Part shown: positions 11,947 to 21,540 of the stretch, one piece after another | How the letters are laid out: the number at the start of each line of letters is the position of its first letter | Numbering within the stretch: position 1 is the stretch's first letter | Source: Maratus speciosus | Lineage: Eukaryota; Arthropoda; Arachnida; Araneae; Salticidae | DNA: 64,000 nt | Direction: 5' to 3' | Assembly: GCA_963932465.1 (NCBI GenBank) | Contig: OZ010793.1 | Span: 256,753,333-256,817,332 of the forward strand | Position numbers and translations under genes: made by a program | Notes under the pieces: model-generated | What the model was told of the DNA's origin: nothing | Seen by the model: only the letters and a program-made list of their open reading frames with translations | Database searches by the model: none

Positions 11947-13747
11947 GAAACAACAAAAACAAAGATCTAAATTACTTATACAGTGGCATTAATTTTGGGA
12001 TAAAAATTCAGGCTCACCTATGGATTGATTAAAAAATAGGCGAATTGGGTACTGACACTCCTGATTTTAGTGGCCGCTGAATTTTGGTTTAGGAAATTTT
12101 TATATAGCTGAAATTTCAAGATTAGAATTTCTAGATAGTGCCCGTCAGGATTTGACGGTAAATAACATGAATGTTTCATCAGAATAATTCTTGAATTTTC
12201 AATTAGTTCCTTTTAAATTAATTATTGAATGACGAATTTCTATATTGCATAAGTGATTCCTATTTCTTTAGGGTGATAGAGGATGCTCTCAATCTAACCT
12301 ATTCACTGAAGTGAAAGAATTTTAAGTTTATAATTTACAACCAATTATGCTTGCTTTTTATCAGAAATTTACCTAAAATGCCGGGTAGAGAATTTATTTT
12401 TACTTACTACGGCTTTTTTTTTTTTTTTAATAACAATATTTATTTCCATTTATTTATTTATTTATTTAAACACGACGATTAAAAGCTGCCATGAATTTTA
12501 TTTTTATCTGTCTCATTCTCTAAAACCCAAAATTTGAAACTTGATGCAGCTAACTATTTATAATATACATTTTTTATTATTTGAATTTTATTATACATTT
12601 TTTAAATATTAAACCTGGATATCAAGGTAATTTCTTTTATAGCTCTTATACAAATATTTTTCTTTCTTTCCATTTTAAAGAATGACAAACTTTTCTTTCT
12701 GATACACACACATATATATTCTTGATAATGGTCAAAAAAATATAACGAAAATTGTAGATCAGCTGAATTTATTTAATTGATAATTACATGCAAAATATCT
12801 TAGCTTATATATTTTAAATATAAAATCATTAATGTTTCAAAATGTTTTATAAGGCATCGAAAATGTTTAGTTTTTTTAAATAACGGTGCATGAAGAGGCG
12901 GGGAGAGTGGGGGACAATATCAAGCCCCTGGACGCTCTTTGTCCGATCTGTGGAATTATCTGAATATTGGAAAGCTCGCTCCTATTTTTTTTCCCGTAGA
13001 AGAACTCTTGTCCATTTCTTTCTGTGTCCAAGACTGCCCTAAAAGGAGTTTTCTTCCCTTACTTGGCCCCTAACCGCTTCCCCTCTGACCCCCTGCTTGA
13101 CCCCAACTCGTTGACAGCTTCATAAAGGCAAGGCGTGTTTAGAAAGGGGGGGAAGAAAGGACACAAGCAGAACTCAGATCCGGAAAAAGAAATGAGTGAT
13201 ACAAAGCCTTAACTTCGAAATCTACCTCCGCCTGTAGGCCCGAGCCGGCAGGGATTTTTTTTTTTTACTTTTTATTTAAAAAAAAGAAAAAGTGTTTCAC
13301 AAATCTATAATTTCCCAACTCTAAGCTCAAATTTCCCAAGTTCACATATATTGGGGTGGGTGGGGAGACCCCCCCCCCCTCCCATAACTCCCCATCGCGA
13401 AGCCTCTGAGTCCTTGACAATCGAATTGTGGACAATCGATTGTCCTTGACAGTCGATTGTATTTTTATCAAAACGGCGGTTTGTCAAATTTAATATATCC
13501 GTTTTTAACAAGACATTTTGACATTTGAAATCCACCCTAGTGGAAATTGGATTAGGCCCTATAACAACAATGGCTGATAATTATGTAAGTACATAGACTA
13601 TGTGGAATTTTCTTCAATTTGTCTGCTCGTAGTTTTGGGTACTTTCCGTTGTCTGCGGCACCGGTGTTAGTAATGGGGATTTTCCAGCGAAGCGTTATAT
13701 CCTATGCCATTTTTGGTTGGTGCTCCGGTTTCGGTGACCTAGGTAAT
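11947..13747. other. Non-coding DNA, partly GC-richer
   Basis: No gene recognised. 12890-13255 is clearly GC-richer than its surroundings and may be an eroded element. There is a C run at about 13369-13379. The 16-bp perfect palindrome GGACAATCGATTGTCC lies at 13430-13445 with partial copies on both sides. Minus-strand frames at 13265-13535 span this simple sequence and are not credible. Confidence 0.5.
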
Positions 13748-15048
13748 CTAGCAACAATGGCTGTCGCCTCGAATGATCCTTATTTATACACGGGAATAGT
13801 TACACAAACCAGACATAACAATTTTATTTCTTTCCATTACATACATATATAAATTTTGAAATCACAATCACGCAATCACATCCATGTCTTACCCAGGGGT
13901 AGAAATTTGCACGGGTTGGGCTCGGACCGATTTTCATTCACGGCACTCGGGCCGGGCCGGGCCTGGTCTCTACTCTTTTCGGGTCCGGCCTAACTATTTT
14001 TTTCAATACAGAGCCGGGAATGGGAATGGTTTCATTCCTAGTCTTCACAGCCCAAAATTTTTAGTCCTAGTTTTGAACCAGTCCGTATGAAAATCATTGT
14101 CTCAGCGTCGCCTGGTCCATTCAAAGGTCAGTTAAATTAGGCCTGTCCCAAAAAATTTTGCAAAAAATGTATACATTTTTAAATCGCTATTGTTCTACTC
14201 TTAAACATCAAAATTTATTCTTTTTAAAGAATAGTAGATTTCTACGCTTATTAAAATATAGTTAAATTAAAATATAGTAGAATGTGTGAAAAAGGAACCT
14301 GCTATGACGGAACCCTGTTTTAAACTGAAAAAGTGTTGATCCATGCAAAATTAATATACTAATACGTAAGAAAAGAATATATAAAACATTTACACTTGCT
14401 AAGAAGGGAACTTGGTCTATAACGCATTTTTTTTTCTTTCTATGCAATTCCGTCTTAGAAGATTTTACTGTATAGTATTTTTCAGATTTTTAACACTTCA
14501 ACACATGGAATATGGATTAACAATATTAATGATAACTGAAACATTTACATACAAGAAATAGAGATTCATTAAAAAAATAAATATCGCAGCCTGCGGCCCT
14601 TCTAAAAAAATGAGATTATAAACATGAAAAACAAGTGAAGGTAAATATTTTTGGTCAAAACTCCTCGTACGAGACAAATTTTTAACCAAATCGACGTAAA
14701 AATCGATGTTTTGTGGAAATTCACTCAAGCCGGGCCGTTCTCTGACTGAGATTTTAACTTTTTTCCGGGCCGGTCCGGGCTCGGGTCGAACTTTTAATTT
14801 TTGTATCAGGCAGGGTAGAATTTTTTTTCTATGAGTCGGGCCGGACCCGGGCCTGGAAATTTCGGCCCGTGCAGACCTCTACCCAGGGGTTCGAATCCGG
14901 ACACTCAGCGGTTTTCATCAAGAAATCTAATTTCCTTTTGTTTATAAATAAGAAAGAAAAATCACGCGTCCATTTAAACGGTGTAATTATTTCTGTGTAC
15001 AAAATAAAGGATCATTCGAGGAGACAACCATTGTAGCTATAGGCCCCA
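13748..15048. repeat. Old inverted-repeat element hosting a hAT MITE
   Basis: The left arm (about 13750-13810) contains CAACAATGGCTGTC, CCTCGAATGATCC and a TACACxGxxATAxTTACAC block. The right arm (about 14975-15045) contains the same blocks in reverse order and complement. The arms are about 80% alike by eye. No target duplication could be fixed. The hAT MITE at 13900-14881 is inserted between the arms. Confidence 0.55.
13900..14881. mobile_element. hAT-type MITE with perfect 8-bp target duplication
   Basis: The ends are inverted: the left reads TAGAAATTTGCACGGG and the reverse complement of the right reads TAGAGGTCTGCACGGG. The octamer CCCAGGGG flanks both ends exactly (13892-13899 and 14882-14889), which is the hAT signature. 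Subterminal zones are rich in GGGCCGGGCC/CGGGTC strings, very different from the AT-rich middle. It is 982 bp long with no transposase, so it must have been moved in trans. A related terminus (GTCTGCACGGACC) occurs near 53875. Confidence 0.88.
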
Positions 15049-15239
15049 AAGCAATCTCCACTTCGATGGACTTCAATGTCAAGGTCAATGTCCATTCAAA
15101 CACATTCAAAATACTCTAACAAAAGTTTTTCGCTGAATAAGGAGAAAGATGATGCCTAAGTAAACTATTTGAAAAACGCTTAACACATTTAAAAAACCAA
15201 TTTCAGCAGCTACCATCCATAGTCTTAAAAGTAGTAGGA

Positions 15240-15950
15240 TTCTATAATATGCTTCTTAAATTATTTTGTGTAGCCCTGGATAGGATCTATAGATTTGTAT
15301 ATATGCAACATAGTATGTTAAAATTTTGTTTAATTAGGAAATTCATAACACAGTGGAAAATTCCTCATAGGCGATTTCCGCCAATAAATGAAAATGGATT
15401 CTTTTGTGCAACCCTGTATATGATCTACAGAATTTATACGCAACAAGTAATTTGCAAAATAAATAAATAAATAAATAATAAAATTAAAAGAGTATACCGC
15501 AACGGAAAACTCACTTGTAGTAATCATCGCTCGCAGACGGTATTGTAACTGAATGCGTTTATACGTCCCTGTAAATGAACGATAAACGTTAGTCATCCCC
15601 AATTCTACAGTAAGTATTTTGCAGAGCACCTCAGTGATAGTCATGCATATCAATTTCAATAAGTTTGAAATAGTGCAACATCATTATAATAAGTCGCAAA
15701 CGACCCCCCCCCCCCCCCCCCAAATAGGCCATAATGTAACAGAATTCTTGTGGGTGTCCCTGCAAACGAACTATAGATGCTGCACTTTTTATTTTCAATA
15801 CCGTATATATACGACAGAAATATCCAATAATTTATACCAATTACATGGCAATCAGGGTATATTTACGTGACTGTTAGAGCATGGACTAACAGACGACCAG
15901 ACAAACCGAATTCATAAACACTTTTCAACTACATTGGGGAGAGTTAAAAA
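15240..15950 (-). repeat. Dispersed repeat family C, copy in reverse orientation
   Basis: The reverse complement of 15790-15935 aligns with 23655-23770: both have TTGAAAAGT, ATTCGGTTTGTCTG and GTCTGTxxxxxC, then ATGxAATTG. The remainder holds degenerate units with CCCTG and TGATCTACAG/GGATCTATAG strings that look like an eroded tandem core. A C run lies at about 15703-15721. No believable gene; the frames at 15249-15870 fall within the repeat. Confidence 0.55.
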
Positions 15951-16270
15951 GGTACGAATAAAAATATAAGCTTTCATTAAAATAAAAATAAAAAACAAGG
16001 AAATCGGTTAATCGGCGGCCGAAACATTTCGGGTACCAATACCAACTAAAGAAAGTTGTTTCAAGAACATCGCATTTAAAATTTTGCGCTATATATCGCT
16101 CGCTCATCCAAGAATCGTTGTATCTTCTATATGTGTTTTAAATTAAAAAAAATAAAAAATAACAGTTTCGATAGAACATTTCTGAAATGTCGTACATTTC
16201 AAAACTGAAAAAAAAAAAAAAATGCGTTTTTTGAATCCGAAAATATCCTTTTTAATGCTTCATACTTAAT

Positions 16271-16663
16271 ATATTGCTCGCCCGTAAGAAAAGTGACAAA
16301 TCTCGCAAAAATCTATTTTGCGTTTTATTTCACTAATAAGTTTGTCATATACATTTTGTGTAGCGTCTTGCTACACAAAAAGTTTCACAAGTGTAGTTAT
16401 ACGGAAATTCACTTTATTACTCTATATGCCCATTTGTTACCACAAAACAGGGGTGGATTGTATGGGGAAATAAAATTTCCCAACACTTCCAAACCTCATC
16501 TTACGTTTTCATTCTTAAGGGTTTTACGCTTTTATGCACGTTTTTATTCCTGAAAGCAGACCTAAGTGCTATAATTTCATGTTACAGTAAGATCATGCTT
16601 TTGCCTCTCCTGTGAAATTTACTTTTGTCGAGATGTGTCACTTTTCTTGCGGGTGAGCGATAT
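16271..16663. mobile_element. MITE with about 40-bp terminal inverted repeats
   Basis: The left end reads ATATTGCTCGCCCGTAAGAA and the right end, reverse-complemented, reads ATATCGCTCACCCGCAAGAA. Similarity continues through AAGTGACAxATCTCG. About 35 of 40 positions match by eye. Length is about 393 bp with no coding potential (the 16293-16553 frame is incidental). The flanks are TA-rich, so the exact target duplication cannot be separated from the element. Confidence 0.75.
16354..16380. other. Strong hairpin inside the 16.3 kb MITE
   Basis: TTTTGTGTAGC and GCTACACAAAA form an 11-bp perfect stem with the 5-nt loop GTCTT. It sits in the left half of the MITE, away from its ends. Confidence 0.85.
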
Positions 16664-17421
16664 TATCTCCATGCTTTAATATATTTACCTCCTTACTTAT
16701 GACATTATTTTTATCTATTTATGTTACATCCTGTTCATCTGATCACGTCGTTCTGTTGGTACCTTATTAACATGGATTTCATAATTCATATTTTACACCT
16801 TAAATTATAAAAAAATACAAAGCGAAAAAAAAAAATATTTTTTTTAATCCTTAGTAGTAACACACAAAAAATCAGTATGGGAAGATTACAGCTTCAATTT
16901 TTAATAAGCACAAACAGCAACAACAACAACAACAACAAAAATCAAGAGGCTAAAATTTTGGATGAGATTTTTAATTCGAAAACCTTTGATCGACATGACT
17001 TGAAATTTGGTATTTGAGCATTCTTTTAAAGCAGATTATAACTATTCTACCAAAATTGCCATTAAAAGTTTGTGTTCAATACAGAGCCTCTATGACATAA
17101 TTCGCATTTTCCAAACATTAATAATAATCTATTATATGAAAGTTCCAATTAGTTTCGTTTTTAAGAACATAGGTCGTAAAGCAATAATAGACGATGAATA
17201 ACTATGTCTTTTTCTCTACGTTTATTTATGAAGAAGTAAAGAGGACTCCCCCTCCCTCCCTTAAGTTTATAGAATCGCTACAGATGGAACTAAAAGAGAA
17301 ATTATTCCTCATCCTCCAAAAGAAAGAAAAAATACCCGGTAAAACAATGGTGTCCAAAGGCATAAATTATCATAATAAAAGTATTTGTCTTAATTGGAAG
17401 ATGAATAATTGAATGCTTTAA

Positions 17422-17912
17422 CCCTTTATATACTGAATTATGAATTCATGAAAATTTTATCTTCTAAAGCATCTTTCGTGAATTTGTGAAAGTGCATTAG
17501 AAGATTTACATAATTATTTAATAAATTTTAGAAGGATTGAAGGATTTAGAAGGATTAATTAAATTTGAATTTATAGGGATTTTGTCTCCACTCAAATCTT
17601 TTATTTTAAATATTTTTCTTAGTATTTTATAGAATTAGGAAATGTACAAATATAATGTTCGTACAATAGAAATATTTCCGAATTGAAAAAAAACCACCCC
17701 TAACGCCAAGAAAGGTGAAAAGATGCAAAGCCAAAAGAAATCATCTTTTTAAAAATATCTTTGTTTTCTGTAACCAATAATGCTTTTGGAACAAGATAAA
17801 GTAATGCATCTATAACTCATTCCAAACTGTATTACTACTAATCGATGTATTAAATGAATTTTATAACAAGTTATTTAAATGGTACTTATAAGTACCGTCA
17901 GTAGGTAAAGGG
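17422..17912. mobile_element. TTAA-target MITE, family B, copy 2
   Basis: A 491-bp element flanked by TTAA on both sides (17418-17421 and 17913-17916). It begins CCCTTTATATACTG and ends CAGTAGGTAAAGGG, inverted ends differing at two positions. It aligns along nearly its full length with 9859-10344. Near the right end GGTACTTATAAGTACC is a perfect 16-bp palindrome. The TTAA duplication points to piggyBac-type mobilisation in trans. Confidence 0.85.
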
Positions 17913-18852
17913 TTAAAATGTGAGAACTATTCTATTTATTAAAAAGATTGTGCAAAAAAGTATGAAAAATGATAATGATAAAGCTCAATCTTTTCTCTAA
18001 TTTACAACTTTTATTTACCGTCAACCGGGGCTATTTTGGTCCTTGCGTTACTTTGGTCCATACCATAAAAAAAGTTTTTATTATTTGTATTGAACAAACA
18101 ATGCAAGATAATTTAGAGTTTTTGCCCTTGGAAAATATTGTATACCCTACTATAGGGTATTTGAATAATTTCGGGTACTTTAAATTTTTGTTAGGGGCAA
18201 CACTGGATGTGTTTGTAAACGACTGTTTTCTTGTGTAGATTTTAACTCTCCAAACTTTCTATATAGTAAAACAATCTGGATAAGAGCTACAAATAAGATA
18301 AGTTTCAAAATATTACCTTTTGTAACTTGTAACTGAAGTGTGATCATAGTTTTTCCTTTAACGTTTTATTTTGACAAAAATATTTACGTTTTCAAAAAGC
18401 TAACATGAAAACTAGTATTTCGGGGCTACTTTGTGCCAGGCCTTTTTTGATCCGAAAATAGTCCCAATTACTTAGAAATGCCTGTTATACAACCAAATCT
18501 CTTAAAACATGCTTTAAGTAACATTTTTTTCAAATGTTACTGTAGCAAAATATTACATTATTTGTTTTTGTTCCAGTTGCTGAGGATAACATGAAGAAAA
18601 CTGTTTCTCGTTTCTTTAATATTAACAATTGGTTTATTGTGTTTAAATGTATATATATATATATAAATTGTTTATTGAGTTTGCAGTGTTAATTTATTAG
18701 CAAATGCTATTGCAAGGGGGTTTCAATAAAAATGTATTCCAATAATATCATAAGACGAAACGCAATTTTTCACCTTGATTCAACATAAAATATATAATGT
18801 GAACATTAAAAAGGTCCACAATCTTACTTAAAAGGCTGCTAATGTAATGAAA

Positions 18853-18938
18853 AAGATGCTACAAGTTTAAAATATACATTTTATTTAAAACTTCTTAGTA
18901 CTTTCAAGCTTTCCAGGCTCATCATCAGATAATATCTT
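18853..18938 (-). ncRNA. Candidate hammerhead ribozyme (left arm)
   Basis: On the minus strand the order is AAGATATTAT, CTGATGA (18922-18928), a hairpin with stem GAGC/GCTT, GAAA (18902-18905), an AT-rich loop, then ACTT and GTAGCATCTT. CTGATGA and GAAA are the invariant hammerhead core strings. The first and last blocks can pair as stem I over ten positions with one mismatch and G-U pairs. A CUU triplet (of the NUH form) lies just before the 3' strand. Stem III next to GAAA is short, as known for Penelope-type hammerheads. Activity is inferred. Confidence 0.6.
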
Positions 18939-19210
18939 AATAACTAAATGTTGTTTATTTATACAAATACGTCACTTTGTTTTGAAAATGAGAGAGTCAA
19001 TAATTACTATAGTTGAAAGTAGAAGTAGCAGCAGCAGCTTCTTGGATTGAGAGAGCCAATAATTACTAGAGTTGAAAATAGAATTAATCTAATTAAATTC
19101 AATCCAAGAAACTGCTACTGCTACTTCTACTTTCAACTCTAGTAATTATTGGCTCTCTCATTTTCAAAACAAAGTGACGTATTTGTATAAATAAACAACA
19201 TTTAGTTTTT

Positions 19211-19296
19211 AAGATATTCTCTGACGATGAGCCTGGAAGGCTTGAAAGTACTAAGAAGTTTTAAATAAAATGCATATTTTAAACTTGTAATATCTT
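19211..19296 (+). ncRNA. Candidate hammerhead ribozyme (right arm)
   Basis: AAGATATTCT is followed by the core CTGACGA (19221-19227), stem II GAGCC/GGCTT with loop TGGAA, and GAAA (19244-19247). The closing strand GTAATATCTT (19287-19296) pairs with the first block over eight consecutive positions. The predicted cleavage point is after CTT at 19286. CTGACGA still fits the CUGANGA consensus. The two arms differ in stem I and stem II while both keep the fold, which supports an RNA function in the source element. Confidence 0.6.
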
Positions 19297-19629
19297 TTTC
19301 ATTACATTAGTCGCCTTTTAAGTAAGATTGGGGACCTTTTTAATGTTCACCTTATATATTTTATGAAATGTATTAATTTTATATGAAACTAGGTGAATGG
19401 ACCAAAGAAGCCCCCAGCAGGGGATACTTTGTTCCAAAACTTTAAAAATAGTTAAAAAATAAAAAAATAAAAAAATTCCTCTTTAAAACCATACAGCTTG
19501 CTTCATAGTTTCATGTTAATTGTTTACAACTCCATTTCGACGTTGAAAAATCACATATAATTTTTTTTAACAATGGAAATGTGAGTGGAACCAGGGAAAA
19601 GTGGCCCAAAATAGCCCCGGTTGACGGTA

Positions 19630-20740
19630 TTTGATTTTGCAGATTAGATACAATATTGTTGCCATCTTGAGAGTAACTTTAATGGCGCATTTTTCCGCAG
19701 ACGACAGTAAAGAAAAAAAGTGCTTGGAAAGACACAGATAGCACAAATTTGTTATTACAGGAATAGAAACATACAATGTAGAAAGAAGTCTTCAAGCAAT
19801 TAACTGAAAATTGAGTAGCGTGTTTTCTAGCAGTTCATTTTTTCTCATGCTTCGACAATAATTACGGTTCTACGGAATGATATAAAAGATTAAAAAGAGC
19901 GTTAAGGAAAAATGATAGTGTGAAGAAAAACCGAACTGATTTGATAACATACATACTTGGATATCTAAGACGATGACCATTAATTGCACAAAGAATGTTT
20001 TGTCAGACTTCATTAATAGAGCTGCTTTTCAGGTGTCTCTTAACATCATTTTGATAAATCTATTTTTAATAATATCTCTTTGCATATCAACGGGCATAAA
20101 ACCTGGTATCCGCGAACATTTGAAAATATAGAGGAGACATGGGACTAATGAGACATGTTTTACATTTCATAATGTAGAAAATGTAATTTATAAAATTCCG
20201 TTTTTATAGGCAATTACTTTAAATTGTTTTCTAGTAATAGAGAAAATATGTTAGTCATAGCTTAATAGATGGCAGAATAGCCTTAATTTGTGAAATCAAA
20301 TTTTGTTCCTTGATTTGCCTTGGGTTCTAATGGACCACATATTTTTTAACATAAATGTTTCCTAAATTGGTGAATTCATGAGCTATATCAACACTACTGT
20401 AAATTCAATTAACGAAATCGTATTTTAAAAATTAAATTTTCTTTCTAATTTTAGGAAACTTACTAAAGTAAAAATGAGGTCTTTATTACCTTCTCATTCT
20501 TTTATTGAAAGTTAGTTCGATAAAATGCTTTGAGAATTTCACTTTTCAGTCATTTTAATGCAAGGAAACTCACGAGAAAAATTCTCACGATAAGAGACCT
20601 ACTGCGGAGTTTCGGCAATTCCAAAAGAACATCATCAATTAACCTTTAGGCTGTTTTGGACAAAGCTTTGACATTAGAATTTAGTTAAGGTATGCCTTAA
20701 TTGATTACCGAAGCAAAGCTGGTGGTACAGGCATCCTCGG
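19630..20740. other. AT-rich non-coding DNA
   Basis: No gene, element end or tandem structure was recognised. The minus-strand frame at 19567-19776 crosses the right end of the 18.0-19.6 kb element and is not credible. Confidence 0.45.
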
Positions 20741-21540
20741 TGACAGATATAATGTCCAGACATCCACTGGCAACATTCTTGCTTCTAAAGAAGACGTATC
20801 AACCAATGAGGGACCGATGAGAAGCGCAAGACTCCATTTTATCCACCATCTCCCTCTGGGAGTACGAAGAGGGAAGGAGAATTTTTGGTATTCGGGAGCG
20901 ATCTCGGCCCTCGGGAAGAGAAGGTTACGGAGAATCAGAGGTGGAACGGAAACCTTCCAGAGCCTTGAGCTAACATTTTCGGAAAGTGATTATTCTCAAC
21001 CTGAGAACAGATCGTGAAGACCAGCCCCTGGTCGAGTAAAGGCTCCTGTTCCTGCCGGAAAAGACACTCACGAGCTAATGCTAATCCTATGGGGAGGGAT
21101 TTTTCTAATATCTCGTTTGCATTTCGACATTTTTAAATATTTTTTTTTTTTTTTTTTTTTTTTTTGTATTGGATAGCCGAGATCAGTCTCTATATGGCAC
21201 CTTTTTTACTTTTTCGATTTTGGTCCCAGGTATTTTTTAGAATGACACTTTCATTTTCAGAACCGGTTTTGAAAGTGAAAGTAACTTTATAAAAAATATC
21301 TGCGACCAAAATCGAAAAAGTAAAAAAGGTGCGATATAGAGACGGACCTTGGCTATCCAATGCAAAAAAAAATTATTTAAAAATGTCGAAAAGCAAACGA
21401 GATATTAGAAAAATATCTTCCCATAGGATTAGCATTAGCTCGTGAGTGTCTTTCCCGGCAGGGACAGGAGCCTTAAGTCCGATACTTGATAGGCCCATCG
21501 AGTGCACCAACCTGAAAAGAGAACTTTTCCGGCTGTTATT
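20740..21540. other. GC-richer remnant of unknown origin, split by a MITE
   Basis: 20740-21036 and 21474-21540 are clearly less AT-rich than the surroundings and were continuous before the MITE at 21040-21473 inserted. A 66-codon frame at 20817-21017 (Arg-rich, MRSARLHFIHHLPLGVRRGK at its start) lies here. I do not recognise it, and the other frames have stops. It could be part of a degraded LTR-element region or an old exon; neither can be shown. Confidence 0.35.
21040..21473. mobile_element. Harbinger-like foldback MITE
   Basis: The 434-bp element is nearly a full palindrome, with arms of about 205 bp around a short centre near 21257. The ends read AGGCTCCTGTTCCTGCCGG and, inverted, AGGCTCCTGTCCCTGCCGG. 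The flanks are TAA on both sides (21037-21039, 21474-21476), the 3-bp TWA target typical of PIF/Harbinger. The left arm carries a T run at about 21139-21165 matched by a shorter A-rich tract in the right arm. No coding capacity. Confidence 0.8.

Larger units (their letters stand above)
18784..19365. repeat. Head-to-head inverted pair of Penelope-like 3' ends
   Basis: The left arm (18784-about 19045) and right arm (about 19105-19365) are inverted copies with few differences, separated by a short AT-rich spacer. Each arm carries a hammerhead-like core near its outer end, so the 3' ends face outward. Hammerhead motifs are established components of Penelope-like retroelements. The arrangement repeats that of the GIY-YIG pair at 37.5-38.7 kb. 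No protein domain is visible in these short arms, so the Penelope assignment rests on the ribozyme and the layout. Confidence 0.6.
18018..19627. mobile_element. TA-flanked element with 22-bp perfect terminal inverted repeats
   Basis: The ends are a perfect 22-bp inverted repeat starting CCGTCAACCGGGGCTATTTT, directly flanked by TA (18016-18017 and 19628-19629). That is the insertion signature of the IS630-Tc1-mariner superfamily. Related GGGGCTACTTTG/GGATACTTTG strings recur inside near 18421 and 19418. The element is 1.6 kb, but 0.58 kb is the inverted Penelope-like pair at 18784-19365, so the original was about 1.0 kb. No transposase frame is recognisable; the frame at 17969-18238 starts outside the element and crosses its left end. 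Confidence 0.85.

Noticed and set aside
14881..14905. GGTTCGAATCC, a perfect tRNA B-box-like string
   Set aside because: The flanking bases do not form a T-arm stem and no A box or acceptor stem is present, so it is not called a tRNA or SINE.
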